This document shows positions 1-13,287 of a DNA stretch of 64,000 nt, one piece after another. The notes under the pieces were generated by a model. The model was not told where the DNA came from. It worked only from the letters and a program-made list of their open reading frames with translations, and made no database searches. The DNA comes from Methylovirgula ligni (lineage in GTDB: Bacteria > Pseudomonadota > Alphaproteobacteria > Rhizobiales > Beijerinckiaceae). The position numbers and the translations under genes are program-made. Where the stretch lies: contig NZ_CP025086.1 of NCBI RefSeq assembly GCF_004135935.1, forward strand, positions 2,604,001-2,668,000, written 5' to 3'. Position 1 is the first letter of the stretch, and the number at the start of each line of letters is the position of its first letter.

Positions 1-919
<919 letters not shown>

Positions 920-946
920 CTACAAAATCACGTCGCCGCCATCGGA

Positions 947-1387
947 TTAGGCGAATTCGCCGTAGCCGCGCGCCATCGCGGCGGCGAAGGCGAGCAGCAG
1001 CGGAAAGAGCGCCAGCTCCAGATGGAGATAGAAGCGTACCGTCTTCACATCGCGATCGTCCGGCGCCGCGCTCGCGTTCTGCCAGCGCAGATAGGCCAGC
1101 GTCGGCGGCACCGACAGCATGCCGATCACCGCGAAAGTCGCAAGCTTCGCCCAGAAGAAAGCGTTGTGCTCGTAATAATGCCAGCCCTTGGCGGCGAAGA
1201 CGACGCGGCTGAATCCGGCGATGAGAACCAGACCCGCATCAATGCCGTAGACGAGATCGAGCCGCGCCAGCCGCGCGACGGCGTCGCGTCCAAGACCGGG
1301 CCGCAGCGCGAAGAATTCGGCGAAGACGATGCCGAAGAGCACGAATACGAAAATGTGGTGAGCGATAGCGAGAACAAGATCGAGCAT
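947..1387 (-). CDS. DUF2214 family membrane protein
   Basis: Inner-membrane protein of 146 residues with no known reaction. Four hydrophobic helices can be seen, roughly at residues 1-24, 50-68, 80-100 and 120-140, with charged loops between them. The opening MLDLVLAIAHHIFVF and the mid-protein RLDLVYGIDAGLVLI look like the DUF2214 family of predicted membrane proteins; this assignment is from memory of the family. It sits 79 bp downstream of oxyR in the same direction and 75 bp upstream of the aldo/keto reductase gene, so it may be read through from the oxyR promoter. Confidence 0.75.
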   Translation of the reverse strand: MLDLVLAIAHHIFVFVLFGIVFAEFFALRPGLGRDAVARLARLDLVYGIDAGLVLIAGFSRVVFAAKGWHYYEHNAFFWAKLATFAVIGMLSVPPTLAYLRWQNASAAPDDRDVKTVRFYLHLELALFPLLLAFAAAMARGYGEFA

Positions 1388-1466
1388 CGCAGCGTCCCCA
1401 TTGGCGCGGGCGCAGCGGTTTTATCCGCGCCTCGCGCGAAATCCAAGCGTGCTCTCGCGAGACATC

Positions 1467-2402
1467 TTAAGCCTGCGTCAATTCCGGTGCACGCGCGTCT
1501 TCCAGCACATCCTTGACGCTGGCGCGGATGAGCTTGCTGAGCGCGGCAAGGGCGGCGCGGCGCGGATGGCTCGGCCGGAAGATGAGCCGGACCCGGCGGC
1601 GCGCCTTGGTGCCGCTGAGACGGCGCGCCACGAGCGGGCCGGGCAGGGGCTGCTCCTGCTTCAGCGCCAGCGCCGGGATCAGCGTCATGCCATAGCCGGC
1701 TGCCGCCATATGCAGCAACGTCTTCAGGCTTGTCGCGCGCATATCGGCGATCGCCTCTTCGGCATTCTTCGGCGCCCCGCAGAGTTCAAGCGCCTGGTCG
1801 CGCAGGCAATGGCCATCGGTCAAGAGCAGCAGCGATTGCGGGTCGATGTCGGCAATCGTGATTTTGTTCTTTTTGGCGAGCGGATTATCGGTGCCGAGGA
1901 CGAGCCAGAAATCCTCGTCGAAGAGCGTCTCGGCGGTGAGCGCCAGCGTCTCCGGGTCCGAGGCGATGATCGCCGCATCGAGCTTGCCGACTGTGACCAA
2001 CTCGATGAGCCGCACCGTCAAATCCTCGACCAAAACGAGTCTCATGGACCGCAGTCCGCGCTGCACGGCGGGCAGGGCATAGGGCATGAGATAAGGCCCG
2101 AGTGTCGGGATGACGCCGAGATGCAGCGGACCCGCCAGCGGATCGCGCCCCGCCGCGGCGACCGCGACAATATCCTCGGCGGCGGCAAGCGCGCGGCGCG
2201 CATGGGCGAGAATGTGTCCGCCCGACAAGGTCGGCCGCACCGTATGGCCGACACGCTCGAAGACGGCGAGGCCAAGTTCTTCCTCGAGTTTGCGGATTTG
2301 TCCCGAAAGCGTCGGTTGACTGACATTGCACGCCTCGGCCGCGCGGCCGAAATGGCCAAAGTCGGCAACGGCAACGATGTAACGGAGATCGCGAAGATTC
2401 AT
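1467..2402 (-). CDS. oxyR: OxyR, LysR-family hydrogen peroxide sensor
   Basis: Peroxide-responsive transcription activator. Residues 1-60 form the LysR winged helix-turn-helix (FGRAAEACNVSQPTLSGQ) and the rest is the regulatory domain. The redox pair is clear: C199 and C208 in the motif DGHCLRDQALELC, at the same numbers as the disulfide-forming cysteines of E. coli OxyR. The 311-residue length is normal. It is transcribed divergently from katG across 141 bp, the usual arrangement of an OxyR controlling its catalase gene. The ATG at 2402 is chosen because MNLRDLRYIVAVAD aligns with the family N-terminus. Confidence 0.95.
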   Translation of the reverse strand: MNLRDLRYIVAVADFGHFGRAAEACNVSQPTLSGQIRKLEEELGLAVFERVGHTVRPTLSGGHILAHARRALAAAEDIVAVAAAGRDPLAGPLHLGVIPTLGPYLMPYALPAVQRGLRSMRLVLVEDLTVRLIELVTVGKLDAAIIASDPETLALTAETLFDEDFWLVLGTDNPLAKKNKITIADIDPQSLLLLTDGHCLRDQALELCGAPKNAEEAIADMRATSLKTLLHMAAAGYGMTLIPALALKQEQPLPGPLVARRLSGTKARRRVRLIFRPSHPRRAALAALSKLIRASVKDVLEDARAPELTQA

Positions 2403-2543
2403 GTGTCGCCACGAAGTTTGAAGTTATTTTGACCGCCATTGGCGCTGCCTATCAAATTAAATGGAACTATCGATTTGATCAATATCGTCCGAGCGCCTAG
2501 TTTGGCGCTACGCCATAGTTATCGAACGAGGCCGGAGGGATAG
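2403..2543. promoter_or_regulatory. oxyR-katG divergent control region
   Basis: 141 bp between the two divergent start codons, noticeably AT-rich compared with the flanks. A plausible sigma-70 promoter for katG has TTGATC at 2475-2480, a 17-bp spacer and TAGTTT at 2498-2503. The AT-rich stretch just upstream (2449-2474), with two CTAT half-sites, is the natural place for an OxyR tetramer. I could not fit the full ATAG-N7-CTAT spacing, so the binding site itself is inferred. Confidence 0.5.
2475..2503 (+). promoter_or_regulatory. Candidate katG promoter
   Basis: TTGATC, 17-bp spacer, TAGTTT. The start of transcription would be near 2510, about 34 nt before the katG ATG, which has a good GGAGGG ribosome site. 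Confidence 0.5.
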
Positions 2544-4730
<2,187 letters not shown>

Positions 4731-4865
4731 GCGAGCGTCAGCTCGGCTGTTTCCATAAGGGTCTCAATGACATTCCGCCGTGCCTTCGCGCGATGGTTTA
4801 GAGCCCCCTGCGCCCGGCGGTCAGCCGAAAGTCTCCGGGCGTATGCCGCCAGCCTAGGCGGCGAG

Positions 4866-4900
4866 CAGCCGCGGGTCGTCCCCCCGCGGCTGTTGCTTTT
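4866..4900 (+). terminator. Rho-independent terminator or leader attenuator between katG and rpsB
   Basis: A perfect 10-bp stem CAGCCGCGGG/CCCGCGGCTG (4866-4875 and 4883-4892) with a 7-nt loop is followed by TTGCTTTT. It lies 135 bp after katG and just before the rpsB promoter, so a katG terminator is the simplest reading. The rest of the 322-bp katG-rpsB gap holds no gene that I can see. Confidence 0.7.
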
Positions 4901-4906
4901 CCCGCC

Positions 4907-4935
4907 TTGCCTTCCCATATCCACGCCTCTATAAG
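4907..4935 (+). promoter_or_regulatory. Promoter of the rpsB operon
   Basis: TTGCCT at 4907-4912, a 17-bp spacer and TATAAG at 4930-4935 make a good housekeeping promoter. Transcription would start near 4942, giving a leader of about 110 nt before rpsB. S2 is known to control its own leader in other bacteria; that is not shown here. Confidence 0.65.
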
Positions 4936-5052
4936 CACCACATTCCACACGCGGAATTCGCGGTCCTGCTTCAAGGCCCGCACCGGTGGCTTCCGGCGGC
5001 AACGCCGGCCAGCCTGACTTTCCGCGGCGGCTTAACCGGAGAAGACTGACCC

Positions 5053-6072
<1,020 letters not shown>

Positions 6073-6130
6073 ACGGCGGCCCTTTGGCTCCGGGCGGCTG
6101 CGGTGCCCGCATCGCATCCGCTGCGCGTAT

Positions 6131-6160
6131 GCAGATGCGCCGTTCCGCATCTGCTTTGCT
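6131..6160 (+). terminator. Hairpin between rpsB and tsf (attenuator-like)
   Basis: A perfect 9-bp stem GCAGATGCG/CGCATCTGC (6131-6139, 6146-6154) with a 6-nt loop is followed by TTTGCT. The T-run is short, so it probably lowers rather than stops read-through from rpsB to tsf. A partial terminator at this place is known in E. coli; its action here is inference. Confidence 0.55.
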
Positions 6161-6188
6161 CATGTCGAATGATTGAAGGATGAACGCA

Positions 6189-7118
6189 ATGGCGATTGTC
6201 ACGGCGGCACTGGTAAAAGAACTGCGCGAAAAGACCGGCGCCGGTATGATGGATTGCAAGACGGCGCTCGCCGAGAGCGACGCCAATATCGAAGCGGCGG
6301 TCGATTGGCTGCGCAAGAAGGGCCTCTCCAAGGCGGCGAAGAAATCCGGCCGTGTCGCGGCTGAGGGCCTGATCGCGCTCGCGGTCGGTCCGCGCGACGG
6401 CGTTGCGATCGAGGTCAATTCGGAGACGGATTTCGTTGCCCGCAACGAGGAGTTCCAGGCGCTCGCGCATACGATCGCGCTCGTCGCTCTGGAGAAGGGC
6501 CTCAGCGACATCGAGGCGTTGAAGGGCACTCATTATCCGGGCGGCGGCACAGTCGCGGATGCGATCGCCAACGGCATCGCGACGATCGGCGAGAATCTCA
6601 ACCTGCGCCGCGCCGCGTCGGTTCACGTCGAGAACGGTGTGGTCGGTCATTACGTCCACAATTCGGTTGGCGAGGGCCTCGGCAAGATCGGCGTGCTCGT
6701 CGCGCTCGAATCGACCGGCAAGACCGACGTGCTGACGCCGCTCGCGCGGCTCATCGCCCTGCATGCCGCAGCGGCCAGTCCGCTCGCGGTCGATCCCTCG
6801 GGTCTCGATCCCGAGGTCGTCGCGCGCGAGAAGAAAGTGCTGGCCGAGAAGAACGCCGGCAAGCCGCCGCATGTCCTCGAGAAGATCGTCGAGTCGGGCC
6901 TCAAGACCTATTACAAAGAGGTCACGCTGCTCGAACAGCCCTCGATCCATGCGGAGCACGGTAACAAGACCATCGGTCAGGTGTTGAAAGAGGCCGAAGG
7001 GGCCGCCGGCGCGCCAGTGACGCTGAAGGCCTTCGTGCGCTATGCGCTCGGCGAAGGCATCGAGAAGCAGGAAACCGACTTCGCCGCCGAGGTCGCGGCT
7101 GCTTCGGGGCAAGGCTAA
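6189..7118 (+). CDS. tsf: Elongation factor Ts
   Basis: Guanine-nucleotide exchange factor for EF-Tu in translation elongation. The N-terminal UBA-like part carries the family signature [16 protein letters not shown], and the core has the second signature around [16 protein letters not shown] choose the ATG at 6189 ([15 protein letters not shown], 309 residues) because GAAGGA at 6175-6180 sits 8 nt upstream. The in-frame ATG at 6180 overlaps that ribosome site and would add MNA. It ends in front of a strong hairpin, so it is probably the last gene of the rpsB transcript. Confidence 0.97.
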   Translation: MAIVTAALVKELREKTGAGMMDCKTALAESDANIEAAVDWLRKKGLSKAAKKSGRVAAEGLIALAVGPRDGVAIEVNSETDFVARNEEFQALAHTIALVALEKGLSDIEALKGTHYPGGGTVADAIANGIATIGENLNLRRAASVHVENGVVGHYVHNSVGEGLGKIGVLVALESTGKTDVLTPLARLIALHAAAASPLAVDPSGLDPEVVAREKKVLAEKNAGKPPHVLEKIVESGLKTYYKEVTLLEQPSIHAEHGNKTIGQVLKEAEGAAGAPVTLKAFVRYALGEGIEKQETDFAAEVAAASGQG

Positions 7119-7121
7119 GAC

Positions 7122-7156
7122 GAGGCCGCTTCAGCGGCCTCTCACTTGCGTTTTTT
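7122..7156 (+). terminator. Terminator after tsf
   Basis: A perfect 8-bp stem GAGGCCGC/GCGGCCTC (7122-7129, 7134-7141) with loop TTCA is followed 9 nt later by six T residues. It separates tsf from the convergent metallophosphoesterase gene, whose stop codon begins at the next base. Confidence 0.7.
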
Positions 7157-7792
7157 AGCCGGCTTGATTGGCTTCTTTGCCGATTTGGCCGGCTTTTTTA
7201 TTGTCTTTTTTGTTGTCTTGGCGCGCTTCTTCGCCGGCTTGGCCCGCGCCTTCGCTGGTTTTGCGGCGACTTTGGCGATCTTCGCCTTTTTCCCGCGCCG
7301 GCGACTGGCAAGAATTTCCGCGAGCGTGACTGGCCGATAATCGAAGACATCGACTCCGACGTCATATTGGCGCGGCAACTCTTTCATCTTGCCGTGCGAA
7401 TGGCCGTGAATGTCGATCGCGCCCTTGGTGCTGTTGTGCCAACTGCGGAAAGGATAATGGCACAGGATCAGCAGGTGTCCGTCGAGTGCGATTTCGGCGT
7501 AAGTCGACACGCTCGCCCATGTTTCATTCTCGATCACCGTCGGCGAATCGTTGTTGCCGACGATGAGATGTTTGCGGCCGTTCAGCGCCCTCAGCCATTT
7601 GGTGACGGCGGCTTCGTCGTCGATGCGGGCGAAATCGCCGAGGTGATAAACATCGTCGTCCGGGGCGACGACCGCGTTCCAGCGGGCGATCAGTCCGGCA
7701 TCATGCTCGGCAATATTGGCAAAGGGACGCTTGTCGATCCGGATGCGTCGGGCATCGCCGAAATGCGTGTCGCTGGTGAAGAAAACAGCCAT
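7142..7792 (-). CDS. Metallophosphoesterase with Lys/Ala-rich histone-like tail
   Basis: Calcineurin-type metallophosphoesterase of 216 residues. The two-metal site is complete: SDTHFGD near the N-terminus, then YHLGDFA, VGNND, CHYPF and HGHSHG. This is the layout of small bacterial phosphodiesterases that cut phosphate esters in the cytoplasm; the substrate is unknown. After the enzyme core (about residue 155) the protein runs into some 60 residues almost wholly of K, A, P, R and T in PAKK-type repeats, like histone H1 tails, which should bind nucleic acid or other polyanions. The ATG at 7792 (MAVFFTSDTHF) is preferred to an upstream TTG at 7807; neither has a clear ribosome site. Confidence 0.9.
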   Translation of the reverse strand: MAVFFTSDTHFGDARRIRIDKRPFANIAEHDAGLIARWNAVVAPDDDVYHLGDFARIDDEAAVTKWLRALNGRKHLIVGNNDSPTVIENETWASVSTYAEIALDGHLLILCHYPFRSWHNSTKGAIDIHGHSHGKMKELPRQYDVGVDVFDYRPVTLAEILASRRRGKKAKIAKVAAKPAKARAKPAKKRAKTTKKTIKKPAKSAKKPIKPAKKRK

Positions 7793-7882
7793 TGGTCTCG
7801 TGTGCAATCTGGCTTTGCCCGAAGGCGAAACCGAATTTCTAACACAAAACGCTGATTCTAATTAGCTCCGCAGACCAAGTCT

Positions 7883-8524
7883 TCAGCGGCGCCCGCGCGT
7901 GCTCATCTCGACAGCGAATTTGACCAGCGCCACGCTGGTGCCGATCTTCAGCTTCTGCTTGATGAGCGCGACCGTATTGGCGACAGTCTTGTAGCCGATG
8001 TCGAGCGCTGCGGCGATCTCCGTCAGGCTCTTGCCCTGGCCGAGCAGGGCGACGACTTGCCGCTCGCGGCCGCTCAGCTCGCGCAACGGATCTTTGCTCG
8101 GTTCCAGATTGGCGAGCGCCAGGGCCTGCGCCACCGAGCGGCCGAGATAGACCGAACCGGCGCGCACCGAATCGATCGCGGCGAGGATCGTCGTTGGCTC
8201 GTCACTCTTGGTGATATAGCCGCGCGCGCCCATATCGAGCGCCCGCGTTACGAAGGGTGCCGTCTCGTGCATGCTGAAGACGATGATCTGCGCGGCGGCA
8301 TTATCGGCGTTCAGACCGGGGATCATGTCGAAGCCCGAGCCTTCGCCAAGGCCGATGTCGAGGATGATGACGTCCGGATGGAAGTCGCGATTGGCAGTGA
8401 AGCCGTCGGCGACGGTGCTGGCCTCGACGACCTCGAGATCGGGCCGGCGGTGGAAAATCAGGCGCGCGCCGTCACGGACGATCGGATGGTCTTCGATCAT
8501 CAGGACTTTGACCTTTTCGTCCAT
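7883..8524 (-). CDS. LuxR-family (NarL/FixJ-type) response regulator, orphan
   Basis: Two-component response regulator of 213 residues. The receiver domain has the acidic pocket E11-D12, phosphoacceptor D56 (VIILDIGLGEG) and K106 (GYITKSDEP), so phosphorylation should work. The C-terminal helix-turn-helix of LuxR type spans about 149-210 (LSGRERQVVALLGQG, then AAALDIGYKTVANTVALIKQKL). The start is put at ATG 8524 (MDEKVKVLMIEDHP), since the upstream in-frame stretch has no family similarity. No histidine kinase gene is next to it, so the partner kinase and targets are unknown. Confidence 0.93.
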   Translation of the reverse strand: MDEKVKVLMIEDHPIVRDGARLIFHRRPDLEVVEASTVADGFTANRDFHPDVIILDIGLGEGSGFDMIPGLNADNAAAQIIVFSMHETAPFVTRALDMGARGYITKSDEPTTILAAIDSVRAGSVYLGRSVAQALALANLEPSKDPLRELSGRERQVVALLGQGKSLTEIAAALDIGYKTVANTVALIKQKLKIGTSVALVKFAVEMSTRGRR

Positions 8525-8739
8525 CTCGCCCCTTATCCGGCTCTTTGGCGCGCGTTGCGCGGCGGTCCACACCTTGTGGCCCGGCGGCTGCCGGAGCGCA
8601 ATAGAACTTGTCGACAGGTGGGACCGCGAGGGCACGGCGCGGGCGCGCATCGTGAAACTTCGGTGAAATTCGCGGTTTTCAGCTTCGGAACCGGCGGGTG
8701 ATCGGCTAGAAAGACGCCGCTGGAGGCGATGGATACCTT

Positions 8740-9462
8740 ATGAGCGACAAAAAACCGAGGTGGCGGCGAATCGTCGTCAAACTCTCCGGCGAGGCCTTGA
8801 TGGGCAAGGCCAGCCACGGGCTCGATGCCAGCACGGTCGAGGCCATTGCCGCCGATCTCGCGAGTGCGGCGCGGCTGGGGGTCGAGACGGCCGTCGTCGT
8901 CGGCGGGGGTAATTTCTTCCGCGGAATTGCGGGAGCTGAGACGGGCATCGAGCGCGCCCGCGCGGATTCGATCGGCATGCTGGCGACGGTCATGAACGCG
9001 CTCGCCATGGAGTATGCCATCGAGAAACAGGGGCAGGCCGCGCGCGCACTCTCCGCCGTCGCCATGCCCTCGCTCTGCGAGCCCTATTCGCGCCAGGCGG
9101 CGCTGCACCATCTCGGCAAGGGCCGCGTGGTCGTGCTCGCCGGCGGCACGGGCAATCCGTTTTTCACGACCGACACGGGCGCGGCGTTGCGCGCCGCCGA
9201 ACTCTCTGCCGACGTTATCCTTAAGGCGACGCAGGTCGATGGCGTCTATTCCGCCGATCCGAAGCGTGACCCCGCGGCGCGGCGCTACGAAACGCTGACG
9301 CATGATGAAGCGATCGCCAGGAATCTCGCGATCATGGATACCGCCGCCTTCGCGCTCGCGCGCGAGACCAAAATTCCGATTCTCGTATTCTCGATCAAGG
9401 AGCCGGGCGCCATTTGTGCCGTGCTGCAAGGCAAGGGCCGAGCGACCCTCGTTACGCCCTGA
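8740..9462 (+). CDS. pyrH: Uridylate kinase (UMP kinase)
   Basis: Phosphorylates UMP to UDP in pyrimidine nucleotide synthesis; hexameric amino-acid-kinase fold. Seen are the N-terminal [17 protein letters not shown] phosphate loop, [15 protein letters not shown] and the [12 protein letters not shown] segment. Its 240 residues match the family. It opens the second part of the conserved cluster, followed by frr after 199 bp. That gap holds only weak inverted repeats and no gene. Confidence 0.97.
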   Translation: MSDKKPRWRRIVVKLSGEALMGKASHGLDASTVEAIAADLASAARLGVETAVVVGGGNFFRGIAGAETGIERARADSIGMLATVMNALAMEYAIEKQGQAARALSAVAMPSLCEPYSRQAALHHLGKGRVVVLAGGTGNPFFTTDTGAALRAAELSADVILKATQVDGVYSADPKRDPAARRYETLTHDEAIARNLAIMDTAAFALARETKIPILVFSIKEPGAICAVLQGKGRATLVTP

Positions 9463-9661
9463 TGCGGCACGCTGGGCGCACGGCTTGGCGGGGCGGGGGA
9501 AATGGCATAGCAAAGCGAGAGATTCTGTGGTCATATCCGCCCGCAATCGCCAAGTTTTCGCGGAAATACGTCCGCGGAGCGACGCTGTCCCAAGGCGCAG
9601 CGCGTGCAAATTGGCCCGACCGCCGTACGGCAGGCGGAAATCCCTTTGGCAAGGTTGAAGG

Positions 9662-10222
9662 ATGAGTGACGGGTTTGATCTTTCTGATTTGAAGCGCCGG
9701 ATGCAGGGGACTATCGCTTCGCTGAAGCATGAACTTGGCGGGTTACGAACCGGCCGCGCCTCGGCGAGCCTGATCGAGCCGGTCCATGTCGATGCCTATG
9801 GCCAATCGATGTCGATCAACCAGCTCGCCACGGTCAGCGTTCCCGAGCCGCGGATGCTGTCGGTTCAGGTCTGGGACAAAGGCATGGTCGGGGCTGTCGA
9901 GCGCGCGATCCGCGATTCGAACCTTGGGCTTTCGCCGGTTACCGAAGGCCAGATCCTGCGCATCCGGATTCCGGAGCTCAACGAGCAGCGCCGTAAAGAG
10001 ATGGTGAAGGTCGCGCACCGTTATGCTGAGGAGGCGCGGGTTGCCGTGCGGCATGTACGCCGCGACGGCATCGACGATCTGAAGCGTCTGCTGAAAGACA
10101 AGCTGATCAGCGAAGACGACGAGAAGCGCCACGTTGGAGAGGTGCAGAAGGTTACCGACCAGCATATCGGCGAGATCGACACCGCGCTGGCGACCAAGGA
10201 AAAGGAAATTATGCAGATCTGA
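9662..10222 (+). CDS. frr: Ribosome recycling factor
   Basis: Splits post-termination ribosomes together with EF-G. It has 186 residues, the normal length, with the hallmark [18 protein letters not shown] in domain I and the closing long helix ([17 protein letters not shown]). A GAAGG run touches the ATG, and a second AAGG lies a few nt further upstream. It stands between pyrH and uppS as in most alphaproteobacteria. Confidence 0.97.
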   Translation: MSDGFDLSDLKRRMQGTIASLKHELGGLRTGRASASLIEPVHVDAYGQSMSINQLATVSVPEPRMLSVQVWDKGMVGAVERAIRDSNLGLSPVTEGQILRIRIPELNEQRRKEMVKVAHRYAEEARVAVRHVRRDGIDDLKRLLKDKLISEDDEKRHVGEVQKVTDQHIGEIDTALATKEKEIMQI

Positions 10223-10325
10223 CCGCGCGCGCGGACGGCGTGGGCGGCCTTCCAGGTAAAGATGTCGCGTTCCGGCCTCACTTCGATGCCAATTGCGAGA
10301 GATGGCTTTCAGGGAAGATGTTGAG

Positions 10326-11162
10326 ATGACCGGCGCCGAGGCGGCAATGCAAGTCAAGCCAGTAAAGGCCGCGAGCTCCCAGCCCGCGACGCCAGCGCCG
10401 GCGAAAACGCGCGATGTTCCGCCGCTTCAGGGTCGCGTTCCCCGGCATGTCGGCGTGATCATGGATGGCAATGGCCGCTGGGCGTCGAGCCGCGGTCTGC
10501 CGCGTATCGAAGGCCATCGGCGCGGGGTCGAGGCGCTGCGGGCGACGGTGCGTGCCGCGATCGATCTCGGGCTCGATTATCTCACCGTCTACAGTTTCTC
10601 GTCGGAGAACTGGAGCCGCCCGGTTGAAGAGATCAGTGACCTCATGGGGCTGCTGAAATTCTTCATCCGCAACGACCTTGCCGAGCTTGCGCGCGCCGGG
10701 GTCAGGATCAAGATGATCGGGACGCGCAGCAATCTCAAACCCGATATTCTGGCCTTGCTCGAGGAGGCGGAGAGCGCCACCGCCGCCAACAGCGGTCTCA
10801 ATCTCGTTGTCGCCTTCAATTATGGCAGCCGTCAGGAGATCGCGGCGGCAATGCGCCTCATTGCCCAGAAGGTTGCCGAGGGCACGCTCGATCCCGCCAG
10901 CATTGACGCCGACGTGATCGCCAGCCATCTCGACACCGCCGGCATTCCGGACCCTGATCTCATCATCCGCACCTCGGGCGAGCAGCGGCTTTCGAACTTC
11001 CTTATGTGGCAGGCGGCCTATAGCGAATTCGTCTTCCTGCCGATTCACTGGCCGGACTTCGACCGCGCCGCCCTGGCTGCGGCGATCGAGGAATTTTCCG
11101 CCCGCGAGCGCCGTTTCGGCGGCGTGACCTTGCCGCCGGCCAGTGCTAAATCCGGTCGATGA
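10326..11162 (+). CDS. uppS: Isoprenyl transferase (undecaprenyl diphosphate synthase)
   Basis: Makes the C55 isoprenoid carrier lipid for peptidoglycan and polysaccharide synthesis from farnesyl and isopentenyl diphosphate. The catalytic Asp is D47 in [12 protein letters not shown], followed by GHRRG and the SSENW motif; the C-terminal [15 protein letters not shown] is the homoallylic binding site. ATG 10326 is chosen because AGGGAAG lies 8 nt upstream; in-frame starts at 10293 (TTG) and 10302 lack this. An Ala/Pro-rich leader of about 35 residues precedes the enzyme core. The stop overlaps the cdsA start (ATGA). Confidence 0.96.
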   Translation: MTGAEAAMQVKPVKAASSQPATPAPAKTRDVPPLQGRVPRHVGVIMDGNGRWASSRGLPRIEGHRRGVEALRATVRAAIDLGLDYLTVYSFSSENWSRPVEEISDLMGLLKFFIRNDLAELARAGVRIKMIGTRSNLKPDILALLEEAESATAANSGLNLVVAFNYGSRQEIAAAMRLIAQKVAEGTLDPASIDADVIASHLDTAGIPDPDLIIRTSGEQRLSNFLMWQAAYSEFVFLPIHWPDFDRAALAAAIEEFSARERRFGGVTLPPASAKSGR

Positions 11163-12034
11163 CCAATCCGAATGAGGCGGCGGCGCGCGCGCTGCGGATA
11201 CGGCTTGCCGATCTCGGCCCGCGCCTCGGCTCCGCTGCGGTACTTATTGCGGTTGCGACCGTGTCGTGGTGGGTTGGCAGCATCAGCTTTTTCGTCGTCT
11301 GGCTTATTGCCGCGCTCGTCGTGCATTTCGAGTGGGAGCGGATCGTCGGCGGCGCCAATCTGGACGCGCGGCTCGCCATCGGCACGCTCTCCCTGATCGC
11401 GGCCGCCATAGCGGTTCGCTCGCAGGCGGCCGGGTTCGCCGTCCTGATTATCATCGCTGCGGCGATCGTCAGCGGGTTGCAGGCTGGTCCCGGGCGGCGC
11501 CTCTGGTCGGGACTGGGCGTTGCCTATGCCGGCGCGCTGATTCTCGCCGTGCTGACGCTGCGCAGTTCCTTTCCCTTCGGCCGTTGGGCTATCGGCTGGC
11601 TCTTCGCCATCGTCTGGGGCACCGATGCCTGCGCTTATTTCGCCGGGCGGCTGATCGGCGGACCCAAATTCCTGCCGCACATCTCGCCCTCGAAGACTTG
11701 GTCGGGCACCGGCGTCGGCATCATCGCCGGCGCCCTGATCGGCCTTGGCTTTCTCGCCGTCGCGGCGCAAATCAGCCAGCTTGAGGCGCTGCGGCCCGAT
11801 CCCGCCTTGTTCTTCCTCGGCCTTGTCCTCGCGGCGGTATCGCAGACCGGCGATCTCTTCGAATCCTGGATGAAACGGCGTTTCGGGGCTAAGGATTCGG
11901 GGACTTTCATTCCCGGCCACGGCGGCCTTATGGATCGCGTCGACGGCTTTGTCGCCGCGGTCGTCTTTGCGGCGTTCCTCGGTATGCTGCGGGCGTTTCC
12001 CACGCCGGCCGAGGGCCTGTTTCACTGGATGTAA
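11159..12034 (+). CDS. cdsA: Phosphatidate cytidylyltransferase
   Basis: Integral membrane enzyme that makes CDP-diacylglycerol from phosphatidate and CTP, the branch point of phospholipid synthesis. It has 291 residues with about eight hydrophobic helices. The family signature runs from [12 protein letters not shown] to [20 protein letters not shown] and [11 protein letters not shown], which carries the acidic metal ligands. It overlaps uppS by 4 bp and dxr begins 5 bp after its stop, so the three are translationally coupled. Confidence 0.96.
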   Translation: MTNPNEAAARALRIRLADLGPRLGSAAVLIAVATVSWWVGSISFFVVWLIAALVVHFEWERIVGGANLDARLAIGTLSLIAAAIAVRSQAAGFAVLIIIAAAIVSGLQAGPGRRLWSGLGVAYAGALILAVLTLRSSFPFGRWAIGWLFAIVWGTDACAYFAGRLIGGPKFLPHISPSKTWSGTGVGIIAGALIGLGFLAVAAQISQLEALRPDPALFFLGLVLAAVSQTGDLFESWMKRRFGAKDSGTFIPGHGGLMDRVDGFVAAVVFAAFLGMLRAFPTPAEGLFHWM

Positions 12035-12039
12035 AACGC

Positions 12040-13287
12040 ATGACCCTGGGATTTGATGTACAAGATAAAACCGTGCCGCGGCGCAAGCCGGGCGCGCGGC
12101 GCAGTGTCGTCATTCTCGGCGCGACGGGCTCGATCGGCACGTCGACCGCCGACGTCATCCTGAATTCCAACGGGGCGTTCGACGTCGTCGCGGTCGCCGG
12201 CGGCCGCGATCCGATAGCGCTCGCCAAGGTTGCGCGTGAGCTTGGCGCGCGCTTTGCCGCGCTCGCCGATCCTTCCGGCTATGATGCGCTGAAAGAGGCC
12301 CTCCAGGGCACGGGCATCAAAGCCGCCGCGGGGCGCGAGGCAGTCATCGAGGCGGCATTGCAACCCGCCGATATTGTCGTCGGCGCCATCGCCGGAACGG
12401 CCGGAGTCGAGCCAACCTATGCGGCGCTGTCGGCCGGGCGCACCGTCGCGCTCGCCAACAAGGAATGTCTCGTCTGTGCCGGTGCCGTCTTCATCCATCA
12501 GGCCAAGGCAATGGGAACACGGCTCCTGCCGGTCGACAGCGAGCACAATGCGATCTTCCAGGCGCTCGGCGACGCCGATTCCGATACGATCGAGATGATG
12601 ACCCTGACGGCGTCCGGCGGCCCCTTCCGTTCCTGGACGGCCGAGGCCATCGCCAAGGCGACGCCGGAACAGGCCCTGAAACACCCCAATTGGGCAATGG
12701 GCTCGAAAGTAACGATCGACTCTGCCGGCCTTATGAACAAAGGTCTGGAAGTTATTGAGGCGCATCATATTTTTGGTATCGAGGCCGAGCGTTTGGACGT
12801 TCTGGTCCATGCCCAGTCGGTCGTCCACGGCCTTGTCGCCTTCCGCGACGGCTCGGTGACTGCTGGTCTCGCCGCGCCCGACATGCGCGTACCGATCGCC
12901 CACTGCCTGTCCTATCCCGAGCGGCTGACGACGCGGGCGCGCCGGCTGGACCTTGCCGCCGTGGGGCAATTGACCTTCGAGCGGCCGGATTTCGACCGCT
13001 TTCCGGCGCTGCGCGTAGCGCTTGATGCCTTGCGCACGGGCCAGGGGCTGCCGACCGTGCTCAACGCGGCCAATGAGGTAGCGGTCGAGGCCTTCCTTAA
13101 CCGGCGTATTTCCTTCCATGATATCGCCCGTTTGGTCGAAGCCTGCTGCGAGGCGGCGCTGCGCGACGGCACCGCGGCCGAGCCCGCCTCCATTGAGGAA
13201 GCCCTGGCCGTTGACCATATTGCAAGAGAAAGTGCCAGGACCCTCTTGGCGAGGGGCGAAGGTTTCGGCAAGTTAACGACTTGCTAA
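12040..13287 (+). CDS. dxr: 1-deoxy-D-xylulose 5-phosphate reductoisomerase
   Basis: Converts DXP to MEP in the non-mevalonate isoprenoid pathway, using NADPH and a divalent metal. NADPH-binding GATGSIGTSTADVI is near the N-terminus, then ANKECLVCAG, the metal site VDSEHNAIFQ, TASGGPFR, and HPNWAMGSKVTIDSAGLMNKG. Its 415 residues are slightly longer than usual because of a short basic N-terminal tail. With uppS next door it supplies the carrier-lipid precursor. The stop codon lies inside an inverted repeat (13283-13301). Confidence 0.97.
   Translation: MTLGFDVQDKTVPRRKPGARRSVVILGATGSIGTSTADVILNSNGAFDVVAVAGGRDPIALAKVARELGARFAALADPSGYDALKEALQGTGIKAAAGREAVIEAALQPADIVVGAIAGTAGVEPTYAALSAGRTVALANKECLVCAGAVFIHQAKAMGTRLLPVDSEHNAIFQALGDADSDTIEMMTLTASGGPFRSWTAEAIAKATPEQALKHPNWAMGSKVTIDSAGLMNKGLEVIEAHHIFGIEAERLDVLVHAQSVVHGLVAFRDGSVTAGLAAPDMRVPIAHCLSYPERLTTRARRLDLAAVGQLTFERPDFDRFPALRVALDALRTGQGLPTVLNAANEVAVEAFLNRRISFHDIARLVEACCEAALRDGTAAEPASIEEALAVDHIARESARTLLARGEGFGKLTTC

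Noticed and set aside
4731-4765. Short hairpin just after katG
   Set aside because: The stem CGAGC/GCTCG is only 5 bp and has no T-run; the 10-bp hairpin at 4866-4892 is the better terminator.
9463-9661. Possible small RNA or structured element between pyrH and frr
   Set aside because: Only 5-6-bp inverted repeats are seen and no promoter or T-run, so nothing beyond chance for GC-rich DNA.
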